A stretch of DNA of 64,000 bases from WHSW01 sp963769945 (GCA_963769945.1 CAVYOA010000001.1:1-64000), one strand, 5' to 3'. Shown: positions 52,547 to 61,415, counted from the first letter of the stretch. Translations and numbers: made by a program. Notes: generated by a model from the letters alone, not told the origin.

Positions 52547-53014
52547 TCAGGAAACCTCTACGGGCTCTTCGTCGCGCCCGGCAAGCCGATCGCGACCGCG
52601 CTGCACAGCAGCGAGGAACTTGTCGAGGTTGACCTCGAGCGTCGAGAGGATCTCGTCGGCGTAGTCCTCGGCGCCGAGGCGGATCTGGCGCTCGGTCTCG
52701 CGCGCGTCCTCGACGATCTCCTCGGCGGCGCGCTCGGCCTGCTTGTAGACCTCCTCGCCGGAAATCAGGCTCTCCTGCTGATCGCGAGCCTCCTTGAGCA
52801 CCCGCTCAGCCTCGCGCTTGGCCTCGGCGAGCATCTCTTGGCGCTCCTTGACGATCCATCGTGCCTGCTTGATCTCCTCGGGGATCGTCGCCCGCATCTG
52901 GTCGAGCAGGTCGTAGATCTCCTCGCGATCGACTCGCACCTGGTCGGTCAGCGGCACCGGCCTGGCGTTGTGAATCAGGTCGTCGAGCTTGTCTATGAGT
53001 ACGAGAACGTCCAT
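52547..53014 (-). CDS. DivIVA-like coiled-coil protein
   Basis: A 155-residue, highly charged protein. It starts MDVLVLIDKLDDLIHNARPVPLTDQVRVDREEIYDLLDQMRATIPEEI and then continues as a long coiled coil (about 50-140) rich in Glu, Ala and Arg. This pattern is typical of the small DivIVA-like protein encoded next to coaD in many actinobacteria. A role in polar growth or division is plausible but not shown. coaD lies 96 bp upstream. Confidence 0.82.
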   Translation of the reverse strand: MDVLVLIDKLDDLIHNARPVPLTDQVRVDREEIYDLLDQMRATIPEEIKQARWIVKERQEMLAEAKREAERVLKEARDQQESLISGEEVYKQAERAAEEIVEDARETERQIRLGAEDYADEILSTLEVNLDKFLAAVQRGRDRLAGRDEEPVEVS

Positions 53015-53020
53015 GAGCGA

Positions 53021-53085
53021 TGCAGAAGCTTACGCGGCCGAGCGATAAATGCGCTGCTAGGCGCGAATTTCCGCTTGCTTCTGCA
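53021..53085. repeat. Inverted repeat TGCAGAAGC ... GCTTCTGCA
   Basis: A 9-bp perfect inverted repeat (53021-53029 and 53077-53085) spans most of the gap between coaD and the DivIVA-like gene. It may fold as a leader or end-of-transcript structure. No T-run is present. Confidence 0.4.
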
Positions 53086-53110
53086 ATCTCGCGCCCAACG
53101 ACCGACGGCG

Positions 53111-53617
53111 CTAGGGCCGCTTGAGGCGCTCGACCAGCGCCTCGGCCACCGAGGCGGGCACGAGGTCGGAGACGTCGGCGCCGAACATCGCCATCTCCTT
53201 CACGCCGGTCGAGGAGAGAAAGCTGAAATCCGAGGAGGCGAAGATGTAGACCGACTCGATCTCGGGCCTGAGCTTGCGGTTGAGCTGGTTCATCTCGAAC
53301 TCGTACTCGAAGTCCGAGATCGCGCGCAGGCCCTTGACGATCGCCGTCGCCCCCTTCTCGGCGGCGAAGTCGACCAGCAGCGTGGTAAAGATCTCGACCT
53401 CGACGTTGTCGAGATGAGCGGTTGCGTCACGAAGAAACTCCTGGCGCTCTTCGGGGCTGAACAACGTCTTTTGCTTGCGCACCGCCTGGCCCACAACCGA
53501 GACGATGACCTTGTCGAAAACGTGCGAAGCGCGGGTGATGATGTCGACGTGGCCGAAGGTGACCGGGTCATAGCTGCCGGGACAGATCGCGATTCGCTTC
53601 TCGGGCACCCCACTCAC
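53111..53617 (-). CDS. coaD: Phosphopantetheine adenylyltransferase
   Basis: A 168-residue nucleotidyltransferase. CPGSYDPVTFGHVDIITRA contains the TxGH motif, VKGLRAISDFEYEFEMNQLNRKL the substrate site, and FSFLSSTGVKEMA the ISST-like motif. It makes dephospho-CoA. GTG start at 53617 overlaps the rsmD stop (GTGA). Confidence 0.95.
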   Translation of the reverse strand: MSGVPEKRIAICPGSYDPVTFGHVDIITRASHVFDKVIVSVVGQAVRKQKTLFSPEERQEFLRDATAHLDNVEVEIFTTLLVDFAAEKGATAIVKGLRAISDFEYEFEMNQLNRKLRPEIESVYIFASSDFSFLSSTGVKEMAMFGADVSDLVPASVAEALVERLKRP

Positions 53618-54147
53618 CTGCTGTAGATCTGGATCAACGCCTCGCCGACCTTGCGCTCGGCAGTGAGCGAGAGCTTCGGCAGGTCGAGCACGAGCGGCTT
53701 GCGCGCGGAGCTCTCGACCACGAGTCGCGAGTAGCGCGCAAGTCGCGGCGGCAGCTGTTGCGAGAGCTCGAGGCCAAGGGGGTCGGCGAGTCTATACGGC
53801 GGATCGCAGAGGATGAGACCGAAGCGATCGTTGCTGTGCTCGAGATAGTCGATCGCATCCCCCGTGACGACCTCACAGCGCTGCTCGAGCCCGAGCGCTT
53901 CGATGTTGCGACGCGCCAGCGCTGGATCTCGATCGACGAGCACGGCTGAATCTGCACCGCGCGAGATCGCCTCGATCGCGAGCGCGCCGGTGCCGCAGTA
54001 GAGATCCAGCACGAGCAGGTCGGAGACATCGCCCAGGATCGCGAACAACGTCTCGCGAGCGCGGTCGGAAGTCGGGCGCACATCCTTTGATCCTGGGGGC
54101 GGCGCGATCAGCTTGCGGCCACCCAACCGCCCCGCGATCACCCTCAT
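53614..54147 (-). CDS. rsmD: 16S rRNA (guanine966-N2)-methyltransferase
   Basis: A 177-residue protein from ATG 54147, overlapping the recG stop (ATGA). MRVIAGRLGGRKLIAPPG-like start, RPTSDRARETLFAIL, LVLDLYCGTGALAIEAISRGA (SAM site) and LILCDPPYRL (catalytic DPPY) are diagnostic of RsmD. It forms recG-rsmD-coaD, a conserved coupled group. Confidence 0.95.
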   Translation of the reverse strand: MRVIAGRLGGRKLIAPPPGSKDVRPTSDRARETLFAILGDVSDLLVLDLYCGTGALAIEAISRGADSAVLVDRDPALARRNIEALGLEQRCEVVTGDAIDYLEHSNDRFGLILCDPPYRLADPLGLELSQQLPPRLARYSRLVVESSARKPLVLDLPKLSLTAERKVGEALIQIYSR

Positions 54148-56369
54148 GCAGCGATCTTGTCGGTTCGCTCGTCGCCGAAGCGAGCACGGGCGACGTCTGC
54201 AAACGGGCCCAGGGCGGGCACGTCGAGCCCGCCGCAACGTTCGAGCATTGCCATCACCTCGGCGCGAGCGGCTGCGAGCAGCTCAGCGTCGTCGGGCAGC
54301 TCCGCGACCCGGTAGCGCGGCAGGCCGCTCTGCAAAGTGCCGAGAATCTCGCCCTCGCCACGCAGGACGAGATCGACCTCGGCCAGCTCGAAGCCGTCGC
54401 TGGTGCGGGCGATCGCCTCCATGCGGCGTTTTGCCATCTGCGAGTCGGGGTCGGCGAAGAGGATGCAGTGGCTCTCGTGCGCACCGCGCCCGACGCGCCC
54501 GCGCAGCTGATGGAGCTGGGAGAGGCCGAAGCGCTCAGCGGCCTCAACCACCATCACCGTCGCGTTGGCGACGTCGATGCCGACCTCGATCACCGTCGTC
54601 GCTACGAGCACGTCGGTCGCCCCCGAGGCGAACGCTGCCATCGCCGCGGCCTTCTCGCGCGAGTGCATCTGCCCGTGCAGCAGGCCAACGCGAAAATCGC
54701 GAAGCTCGCCCTTCGCCAAGCGTTCGGCCTCAGCGCTGGCCGCCTTCGCCTGCAGTTGCTCGGAGTCGGCGACCAGCGGGCAGACGACGAAGGCCTGGCG
54801 CCCTTCGCGCAGTCGCGCTCGCAAGAACTCATATGCGCCCGCCCGCTTCTCCTCACCGGCGATCCAGGTCTTCACCGGCTTTCTGCCCTTGGGCAGCTCC
54901 CGCAGAACGGTGGAATCGAGATCGCCGTAGGCCGTCAGCGAGAGCGTTCGCGGAATCGGCGTCGCGGTCATGTGCAAGAGGTGCGGGGCGGCCTGCGCCG
55001 GTCCCTTGGCATCGAGCGCGGTGCGCTGGCGCACGCCGAAGCGATGCTGTTCGTCGACGATGCAGACGGCGAGGCTGCGGAAGACAACGTCGGGCTCGAT
55101 CAGCGCGTGGGTGCCGACGACGAGGCCAAGTTCGCCACTGGCCAACCGCGCCAGCGTCTCGCGCCGTCGCGCCGCCGGCGTCGAGCCGGTGAGCAGCGCG
55201 AAGCCGGTCGCCTGAGCCCTGCCGGCGAGCAGCGAGTCGAGCGTCGCAGCGTGCTGTTCTGCCAGCGTCTCGGTCGGCGCCATCAAGGCGGCTTGGTGGC
55301 CGCCTTCGAGCGCCCGCAGCATGGCGTAGAGCGCGCACACGGTCTTGCCCGAGCCGACCTCTCCCATCAGCAGCCGCTGCATCGGCCTGGCACCCGTCAG
55401 GTCGGCATCGATCTCGTCGAAAGCTGCCAGCTGGCCAGCCGTCGGCTCGAACGGAAGCGAGTCGAGCCAGCTCGCGACGAGGCCACCGGCCGATCCGAGC
55501 GCGATCCCGGGCCGCGAGCCGCGCCGCGCGCCGCGCCGCAGCGCCAGCGCCGCTTGATGCAGGCACAGCTCTTCAAACGCCAGGCGCGAGCGCGCCAGCG
55601 CGACCTGCTCGGGCGAATCGGGGAAGTGAGCGCGATGCAGGGCATCGGCGACACCAGGCAGTCGGCGCCGAGCACGCAACTCGCCCGGCAGCGGCTCGAT
55701 CGCATCGGGCGCCGCCGCCATCGCCTGCCACATCCACTCGCGCAGCCGCGCCGGCGACAACCCGTGCGTGGCGTTATGCACGGGTACGACTCCCGTCGTG
55801 TGGATTCCCGTGTGCCCGTTACTCGAACCGGGCGCAATGGCCCGGGCGCCCGTGTCGGCAGCGACGCCGGCGCCGGCGACGAACTCGTGCGTTTTGACGC
55901 GAAATCCGGAGCGGTCGAGCTTGCCGTTGAGCAGCAGTCGCGTGCCCGGTCGCAGGCGCTCGGCCAGGTAGGCCTGGTTGAACCAAACCGCCTTCATCGG
56001 CCCGCTTGCATCGGCGACATTGGCCTCCACCAGGCGCAGGTTTCGCCGGCGCGTCGGGCGCACCCTTGCATCGCGCACGCTGACCATCACGGTCGCGTCC
56101 TCGCCCAGGCGCAACTCGCCAACCTGCTTGAGATCGCCCTGCTGGCGATGGCCGTGCGGCACGTGCCAGAGCAGGTCGGAAAGCGTCTCGATCCCGATCC
56201 CTGCCGCGGCGGCCGAAAGCTTGGGCCCAGCGCCCTTCAAGCTGGTCACCGGCGCCGCCAGACGGCTCGGGCGCGCGATCGAGCGCAGCCCTACCGCACG
56301 CAACCTCTCGCGGTCCTGCGGCGCGCCCGAGCCCAATGCGCGCGGCGGCTCTGGGCTCTCTACGTCCAT
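54144..56369 (-). CDS. recG: ATP-dependent DNA helicase RecG
   Basis: A 741-residue helicase. The wedge/OB region (about 40-260) has TLSDLLWHVPHGHRQ and TVMVSVRDARVRPTRRRNL. The helicase core has RLLMGEVGSGKTVCALYA (Walker A), MAPTETLAEQHA, LVVGTHALIEP, VCIVDEQHRFGVRQR (DEQH box) and HMTATPIPRTLSLTAYGD. The C-terminal part has VCPLVADSEQLQ, LLHGQMHSREKAA, DVLVATTVIEVGIDVANA and QLRGRVGRGAHESHC. RecG remodels stalled forks. It heads recG-rsmD-coaD and is divergent from the RidA gene. Confidence 0.96.
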   Translation of the reverse strand: MDVESPEPPRALGSGAPQDRERLRAVGLRSIARPSRLAAPVTSLKGAGPKLSAAAAGIGIETLSDLLWHVPHGHRQQGDLKQVGELRLGEDATVMVSVRDARVRPTRRRNLRLVEANVADASGPMKAVWFNQAYLAERLRPGTRLLLNGKLDRSGFRVKTHEFVAGAGVAADTGARAIAPGSSNGHTGIHTTGVVPVHNATHGLSPARLREWMWQAMAAAPDAIEPLPGELRARRRLPGVADALHRAHFPDSPEQVALARSRLAFEELCLHQAALALRRGARRGSRPGIALGSAGGLVASWLDSLPFEPTAGQLAAFDEIDADLTGARPMQRLLMGEVGSGKTVCALYAMLRALEGGHQAALMAPTETLAEQHAATLDSLLAGRAQATGFALLTGSTPAARRRETLARLASGELGLVVGTHALIEPDVVFRSLAVCIVDEQHRFGVRQRTALDAKGPAQAAPHLLHMTATPIPRTLSLTAYGDLDSTVLRELPKGRKPVKTWIAGEEKRAGAYEFLRARLREGRQAFVVCPLVADSEQLQAKAASAEAERLAKGELRDFRVGLLHGQMHSREKAAAMAAFASGATDVLVATTVIEVGIDVANATVMVVEAAERFGLSQLHQLRGRVGRGAHESHCILFADPDSQMAKRRMEAIARTSDGFELAEVDLVLRGEGEILGTLQSGLPRYRVAELPDDAELLAAARAEVMAMLERCGGLDVPALGPFADVARARFGDERTDKIAA

Positions 56370-56404
56370 GCGACCATCGACTCGAAGGGTAGGCTGAGGT
56401 CTGG

Positions 56405-56893
56405 ATGGGACGCATCGCAGACAGGCTCAACGAGCTCGGACTCGAGTTGCCCCAGCCGTTCTGCGCGCCGCCCGGAGTCGAGTTCCCCTTCGACCTCGTC
56501 AAAGTAGCCGGGGGCAGCAACGGCGAGCTCGCCTATATCTCTGGCCATCTGCCAGTCGATGGCGCCGAGGTTCTGGTCACCGGCCGCGTTGGTGGCGAGC
56601 TCGACCTCGAGCAGGGCTATGAGGCCGCGCGGCTGACCGGGCTCTCGATCTTCGCCTCGCTCGAGCAGGAGCTCGGTGACCTCGACCGCGTCAGCGGCTG
56701 GGTCAAGGCGCTCGGCCTCGTCCAATGCGCTGCGGGCTTCGACAAGCCACCCGCCGTGATCAACGGCTTCACCGACCTCGTGCTCGAGGTCTGGGGCGCC
56801 GATGCGGGTCGCCATGCCCGTTCGGCGATCGGCGTCGCCCAGCTTCCCTTCGACGTCCCGGTCGAAGTCGAAGCCATCGTCGAGATCTCTTGA
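56405..56893 (+). CDS. RidA family protein
   Basis: A 162-residue YjgF/YER057c/RidA protein: GELAYISGHLPVDGAEVLVTGRVGGE, DLEQGYEAARLTGLSIFASLEQELGDLDRV, and SAIGVAQLPFDVPVEVEAIVEI at the end with the usual Arg replaced in AGRHARSAIGVAQL. RidA proteins deaminate reactive enamines. The length and sequence fit the actinobacterial longer subgroup. Its stop overlaps the start of the DUF427 gene (TTGA). Confidence 0.88.
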   Translation: MGRIADRLNELGLELPQPFCAPPGVEFPFDLVKVAGGSNGELAYISGHLPVDGAEVLVTGRVGGELDLEQGYEAARLTGLSIFASLEQELGDLDRVSGWVKALGLVQCAAGFDKPPAVINGFTDLVLEVWGADAGRHARSAIGVAQLPFDVPVEVEAIVEIS

Positions 56894-57375
56894 CCGCCTC
56901 GGCGCGGGCGAAGGAATCGGTCTGGGATTACCCGCGTCCGCCCCGCGTCGAGGCCTGCGACCGCAGCGTTAGGGTCGAGCACGGTGGCGAGGTCGTGGCG
57001 CGCTCCGACCGCGCCCTGCGGGTGCTCGAGACCGCGAGCCCGCCGACGATCTACATCCCGGCCGCCGACGTGCGCGTGGAGCTGCTCGTCGAAGTCGAGG
57101 GCCAGCACACGTATTGCGAGTGGAAAGGCCGCGCCAGCTACTTCGATCTCGAGACGGGCGCCGAGCGCGCCGCAGCGGCGGCCTGGCGCTACCCCGACCC
57201 GCGCGATGCCTTCGCCAACCTGCGCGACCACATCGCCTTCTACGCCGGGCGCGTCGATGCCTGCTATCTCGGCGAGGAGCGGGTGCGACCGCAAGGCGGA
57301 TCGTTCTACGGCGGCTGGGTCACCGATGAGATCGAGGGGCCCTACAAGGGCGAGCCCGGGACCGAGGGCTGGTAG
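56890..57375 (+). CDS. DUF427 family protein
   Basis: TTG start at 56890 overlaps the RidA stop. The 161-residue protein has ESVWDYPRPPRVEACDRSVRVEHGGEVVARS, VLETASPPTIYIPAADV, YCEWKGRASYFDL and PDPRDAFANLRDHIAFYAGRVDACYLGEERV, all conserved in DUF427. The fold is a small beta-barrel of unknown role. Translation is probably coupled with RidA. It is convergent with the GST-like gene and overlaps it by 34 bp. Confidence 0.88.
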   Translation: MTASARAKESVWDYPRPPRVEACDRSVRVEHGGEVVARSDRALRVLETASPPTIYIPAADVRVELLVEVEGQHTYCEWKGRASYFDLETGAERAAAAAWRYPDPRDAFANLRDHIAFYAGRVDACYLGEERVRPQGGSFYGGWVTDEIEGPYKGEPGTEGW

Positions 57376-58170
57376 CGAGAGCCGGCGGTCGAGGCGGGTC
57401 GGCGGTGCTCGCGGTAGATGCGCTCGACCCACTGATAGCCGGGGCGCTGCTTGAGCGGCGCGCGAAAGGCTTCGAATCCAGCGGGCAGCTCGCCCGGGAG
57501 AACCCGCGGCCCTTCGGGCGGGTTGACCAGCGGGTAAAAGAGCGCCGCGGCGGTCAGGTCGGCGACCGAAAAGCGGTCACCGGCGAGGTATTGGCCACCT
57601 GATGCCTCCAGCTCCGCTATCGAGGCGGTCCATCGCCGCGAGCACCTTGTCCCTGGCTGCGGCGGCAGCGCCGTCGCTACCGACGCGGAAGCGCAGCTGG
57701 ACATAGTGCGCGCCGAATCCCCGGAACAGCTTCTCGGCCGAGGCATGTCCCCTGAGCGGTCCGGGCACCATCGTCGAGGTCACCTCCCCCATGCGCTCCG
57801 GTTCGTTTCGGAGCTCGTGCCAGGCCAGCAGCCTCAGTTGCGGACCGAGCTCCTCGTCGAAGAACTCCTCGAGCGCGAGTGCTCGGCGGCGCTCGGCGGG
57901 ATCGACCGGGTAGAGGGGCGACTCTGGCCGGTGTTGCTCGAGCGCCTCGATGATCGCCGTCGAGTCACCGATGTTGCGACCGTTGAGGCGCAACACGGGA
58001 AAGGTCTTTTGAGCGCCGCGCGTCAGCGCCAGCGCAATCGCGATGTGAACGCCAGGAGGCGGAGCGTGGCGATCGTGCTCGATGCCCTTGTGCGCGAGCG
58101 CCCAGCGCGCCTTCTCGCTGTAGTGCGAGACGGGGATGTGCCAGAGAACGGGCTTCGCCGAAGGCGCCAT
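57342..58170 (-). CDS. Glutathione S-transferase-like protein, one frameshift
   Basis: It starts MAPSAKPVLWHIPVSHYSEKARWALAHKGIEH, a thioredoxin-fold GST N-terminal domain with Ser in SHYSEKAR as likely active-site residue, then FPVLRLNGRNIGDSTAIIEAL. The helical domain follows. Near 57625 the frame shifts into IAELEASGGQYLAGDRFSVADLTAAAL, the typical GST C-terminal motif. Repaired length is about 275 residues. Its thiol may not be glutathione in an actinobacterium. It lies 9 bp after the 58180 gene. Confidence 0.75.
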
Positions 58171-58179
58171 CGCGCCAAC

Positions 58180-58932
58180 TTATCCCGTCTCGACCTCGAT
58201 CTCGGAGATGTCGAGCGCAACCAGCGTCGGCGCCGGTAGCGAACGGTTGGCCGGGCCGACCGGACGCACGCGCCGGCGCGTCGGAAAAACGAGCCCGCCA
58301 GCCTCGGCATGCGCGTCGCAGTAGTGGGCCGCGCGCGCCCAGCCACCCACCACCTCGGCGACGTAGTCGTGCCGGCGCAGCAGCCCGTCTTCGTCGAAGT
58401 AGAACGTCTGGCGGGGCGAGTGCGTGGCCAGTACCGACGTCGGCGCCCGCGCGAAGCTCGCCTCTAGGCGCTGCCAGCGACCGTCGACGCCGGGTTCCTG
58501 CCACAGCTGACCCGCCGTCACCTCGACATCGTCGCGGGTCAGCAGCAATGGCGCGCTGAGGTAGTTCCACCATGCATAGCCGGCGAAGTACGTCGCGTCG
58601 AGCATGTCCCAGCGCAGATTGCGCCTAATTCCCGAGCGTCCGAAGAACAATGAGCGTGGATCGGTCCGTGACTCGAGGACGTCGCCGGCGGAGGTCTCGA
58701 GGCGAACCTCGCCCGCGTCGAAGACCGCGACGCGGCCGTTGCTCGGAATCGGCTCGAGCCGGGTTCGCATCTGGTCGAGCTCGACCGCCACCCGGCCGTA
58801 GCGAAATTGCCGCGGCATCCTCGTACGCGGTAACAGGCCACCGGTGCGAGATGTGAGCGAGATTCGGCGGGCGGCGCGCCAACGCTCGAGACCCCCGTGA
58901 GCCTCGAGAACCCGCTCGAGCAACGGGCTCAC
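58180..58932 (-). CDS. Unrecognised protein, possibly LolA-like
   Basis: From GTG 58932, overlapping the fakA stop (GTGA), this 250-residue protein begins SPLLERVLEAHGGLERWRAARRIS, a start often seen in beta-rich proteins with a LolA-like fold. Later parts have QLWQEPGVDGRWQRLEASF, HSPRQTFYFDEDGLLRRHDYVAEVVGGWARAAHYC and GLVFPTRRRVRP. No signal peptide is seen. I cannot assign a function. Coupling to fakA hints at a role in fatty-acid or lipid handling, which is inference only. Confidence 0.6.
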   Translation of the reverse strand: MSPLLERVLEAHGGLERWRAARRISLTSRTGGLLPRTRMPRQFRYGRVAVELDQMRTRLEPIPSNGRVAVFDAGEVRLETSAGDVLESRTDPRSLFFGRSGIRRNLRWDMLDATYFAGYAWWNYLSAPLLLTRDDVEVTAGQLWQEPGVDGRWQRLEASFARAPTSVLATHSPRQTFYFDEDGLLRRHDYVAEVVGGWARAAHYCDAHAEAGGLVFPTRRRVRPVGPANRSLPAPTLVALDISEIEVETG

Positions 58933-60563
58933 TGCACCGCGATCAACCAAGAGTAGTTCGGAGTGTCGCCCCGATGAAGCTCGAGCTCGGCGTTTTCGGG
59001 GATGTCGAAGACGAGCTCGGAGAGCGAGAGGCCTGATGGCGCTTGGGCGCCCTCGATCACGGTGACGATCTCGGCCTCGGCGGCAAGTTTCGCGACGGTC
59101 TCCATGAGCGTTGTGCCGGCACCACCCCAGGCGACGATCTCGTCTTCGGCAAAGCCAACCGAGTCGCCGCGGCGAAAGCGTCCGTCGGCGTCATCTCGGG
59201 CAGCCGGGGCGACGGCGCCGGAGCGGACGGTGGCGAGCGCATCGCTGAGCCGCTTCGCATTGGCCGCAGCGTCGTCGTCGGGGTCGAACTCGACCAGGGC
59301 CGCCAGCGCCGCCTGCTGGGAAGTCGTCGGCACCACAACCACCGGTCTACCGGCAAGTCCCGCCGCCTCCTCAGCGGCCATGTGCACATTCTTGGAGTTC
59401 GGCAGCAGGACCACCTCGGGCGCCTCGCACATCTCGATCGCGGCCAGCAGGTCCTTGGTCGGCGGGTTCAGCGTCGGCCCGCCGTCGACGACGATGGCAC
59501 CGAGGTCGACGAACAGCGTTCGCATCCCGTCGCCGCTGGCGACGGCAACGGCGCCGGCGCGGGCCGCTGCCCCGAGACGCTCTATTTGCGAGGCAACCTG
59601 CTCGTGCATGTCGGCGATGTCCTCGCGCTCGACTGTGCCCGCACCAGCGAACAGGGCTTTCGCCGAATCGGGGTCGTCGGTGTGAACGTGGACCTTGATC
59701 GTGCTCTCGTCGCCGACGACGAGTACGGAGTCGCCGAGCTGTTCGAGCCCATCGACGAACGACGGGGCGTCGAGACCGTTCCCGGAGACGATGAAGTTCG
59801 TGCAAAAGCGGTACGTGGAGTCGGCGTGATGGACCTGATCGAGCCGCGCCGCTGCGTAGTGGGCAATCTCGGGAATCTCGGCGTGCTCGCCGGCGAGCCC
59901 GGCGACGAAGCCGCGAACGATGACGACGAGGCCGAGCGCGCCCGCATCGACCACGCCCGCCTTCGCCAGAACCTCGAGCTGCTCGGGCGTGTGGCGAAGC
60001 GCCTCCTCGCCGCGAAACAGCGCCGTCGCCAGCATCTCGGCCAGCAACGCGTTCTGCTCCTCGGCGCCGGCGTCCGGTTCGAGGCGCTCGCGCAACCATT
60101 GCGCGCGACGGGCGGCGACGGCGTCGGCCATCGCCCGGATCACCGTCAGCATCGTGCCCTCGGCCGGTTCACGGATCGAGGCATAGGCACGATCTGCCGC
60201 GTTGGTCAGCGCCGCTTCAATCAGCTCCGGGTCGATCAGCCGCCCTGGAGGAGTCGCCAGCTTCTCCGCAGCGCCGCGCACGATCTGACTCAAGATCACG
60301 CCGGAGTTGCCGCGCGCACCCATCAGCGCCGCCCGGGCAACCTCGCGCACAATTACAGGCCGCTGCGGATCGCCGTCCCCGGCGCGCTCGAGCACGTCGA
60401 GCTGATCGAGAACGTGACGCATCGTCAGCGCCATGTTGTCGCCAGTGTCGCCGTCGGCGACCGGGAACACGTTGAGATCGTTGATCTCCTCGCGGCGCTC
60501 CTCGAGATGCGACAGCGCGACAGCGACGATCTGGCGAAAACGGTGAATCGAAGGGTCCGGCAC
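58929..60563 (-). CDS. fakA: DAK2-domain fatty acid kinase-like protein
   Basis: A 544-residue protein. The N-terminal DAK2 domain (about 1-200) has NVFPVADGDTGDNMALTMR, with the Asp residues binding Mg-ATP, and ARGNSGVILSQIVRG. A central domain and a DegV-like C-terminal domain follow (CTNFIVSGNGLD, LVVGDESTIKVHVHTDDP, VLLPNSKNVHMAAEEAA). FakA phosphorylates fatty acids bound by a FakB partner. The rpmB-fakA-recG order is conserved; here four genes intervene before recG. Intact. Confidence 0.92.
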   Translation of the reverse strand: MPDPSIHRFRQIVAVALSHLEERREEINDLNVFPVADGDTGDNMALTMRHVLDQLDVLERAGDGDPQRPVIVREVARAALMGARGNSGVILSQIVRGAAEKLATPPGRLIDPELIEAALTNAADRAYASIREPAEGTMLTVIRAMADAVAARRAQWLRERLEPDAGAEEQNALLAEMLATALFRGEEALRHTPEQLEVLAKAGVVDAGALGLVVIVRGFVAGLAGEHAEIPEIAHYAAARLDQVHHADSTYRFCTNFIVSGNGLDAPSFVDGLEQLGDSVLVVGDESTIKVHVHTDDPDSAKALFAGAGTVEREDIADMHEQVASQIERLGAAARAGAVAVASGDGMRTLFVDLGAIVVDGGPTLNPPTKDLLAAIEMCEAPEVVLLPNSKNVHMAAEEAAGLAGRPVVVVPTTSQQAALAALVEFDPDDDAAANAKRLSDALATVRSGAVAPAARDDADGRFRRGDSVGFAEDEIVAWGGAGTTLMETVAKLAAEAEIVTVIEGAQAPSGLSLSELVFDIPENAELELHRGDTPNYSWLIAVQ

Positions 60564-60593
60564 GGCGCGAGAGCCTACTTATCCACGAAACCA

Positions 60594-60696
60594 CCTGAGC
60601 GGCGAGCGTCAAGCCTGGGAAGGAAGCAGGGAGCGCCGCGTGCTCCGCACGCAAGCGACGATGACGCCGCCAGGCGCAGACGATTCGCCGCTCAGG
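60594..60696. repeat. Structured intercistronic element B (rpmB-fakA)
   Basis: A 12-bp perfect inverted repeat (CCTGAGCGGCGA, 60594-60605; TCGCCGCTCAGG, 60685-60696) encloses GCCTGG/CCAGGC (60613-60618, 60670-60675) and a central GCGTGC-TCC-GCACGC hairpin (60638-60652). The segments GGAAGCAGGGAGC before and GCGACGATGACGC after the hairpin resemble those in element A (63753-63912). It lies between rpmB and fakA, touching the rpmB stop. REP-like DNA or a structured RNA. Confidence 0.6.
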
Positions 60697-60883
60697 CGTG
60701 CTTGGTTACCTTGTTGGCCTTGAGACAGCGCGTGCACACGTACACTCGCCGCGGGCTGCCGCCGTCGTCGATGCGGACCTTCTGCAGGTTCGGGTTGAAG
60801 CGCCGCCGCGTCGCGACCATCGAGTGGCTGCGGGAGTTCCCGAACGCCGGGCCCTTGCCGCAGCTGTGACATACCTTGGCCAT
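60692..60883 (-). CDS. rpmB: 50S ribosomal protein L28
   Basis: A 63-residue L28: MAKVCHSCGKGPAFGNSRSHSMVATRRRFNPNLQKVRI and VYVCTRCLKANKV. Cys pairs CHSC and CTRC bind zinc. It heads the rpmB-fakA-recG cluster. Confidence 0.96.
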   Translation of the reverse strand: MAKVCHSCGKGPAFGNSRSHSMVATRRRFNPNLQKVRIDDGGSPRRVYVCTRCLKANKVTKHA

Positions 60884-60915
60884 AACGGCGCCGATGGTAG
60901 CGGCCGAAGGCGTCC

Positions 60916-61410
60916 TTAGCTCAGTTGCAGATGCCGCAGCGAGAGCCCGCCGTCTGCGACCTCGCCCGTGCCCATGGTGTGAGTGGGCGAGCGACGGCGC
61001 TCGGTCGGGCTGCCCGGGTTGAAGATCTGGAAGCCGCTCTGTGGATCGTGTTCATGCAGCGGCAGATGTGAATGCCCGAAGAGGACCGCGTTCGCGCCTG
61101 GGAAGCGGCGGCGCATCCGTGTCAGGCGGCCCGTCGCCGGTCCCGCGTCGTGGACGAGGCCGAGCCGCACCCCGTCGAGCTCGAGCTCGCGCTCGGGCGG
61201 CAGCTGGCGGCAAAGCTCGGCATCGTCGACGTTTCCATGGACAGCGACCACCGGCGGCCCCACGGCCTCGAGCTCAGCCAGCACCAAGGCTGCTTTGAAG
61301 TCGCCGAGATGGAGGATCAACTCGGCGCGCTCAAGCTCGCGCAGACATGCCTCGGGCAGACGCCGCGCGCCTTTGGGCATGTGCGTATCGGCGATGATCG
61401 CGAGCCGCAA
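60916..61410 (-). CDS. YfcE-type metallophosphoesterase
   Basis: A 164-residue phosphodiesterase fold. MRLAIIADTHMP (DxH), LILHLGDFKA (GD), VVAVHGNVDDAEL (GN), LGLVHDAG and AVLFGHSHLPLHE (GHxH) form the di-metal site, followed by FNPGSPTERRR. Such small MJ0936/YfcE proteins hydrolyse phosphodiesters; the natural substrate is unknown. It lies 5 bp after ribH and may be transcribed with the rib operon. Confidence 0.92.
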   Translation of the reverse strand: MRLAIIADTHMPKGARRLPEACLRELERAELILHLGDFKAALVLAELEAVGPPVVAVHGNVDDAELCRQLPPERELELDGVRLGLVHDAGPATGRLTRMRRRFPGANAVLFGHSHLPLHEHDPQSGFQIFNPGSPTERRRSPTHTMGTGEVADGGLSLRHLQLS

Positions 61411-61415
61411 AGGGC

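Noticed and set aside
54087..56507. An 806-codon open frame on the plus strand
   Set aside because: It lies antisense to recG, whose motifs are all present. Long antisense frames are common at this GC.
59043..60869. A 608-codon open frame on the plus strand
   Set aside because: It lies antisense to fakA and rpmB and has no recognisable domain.
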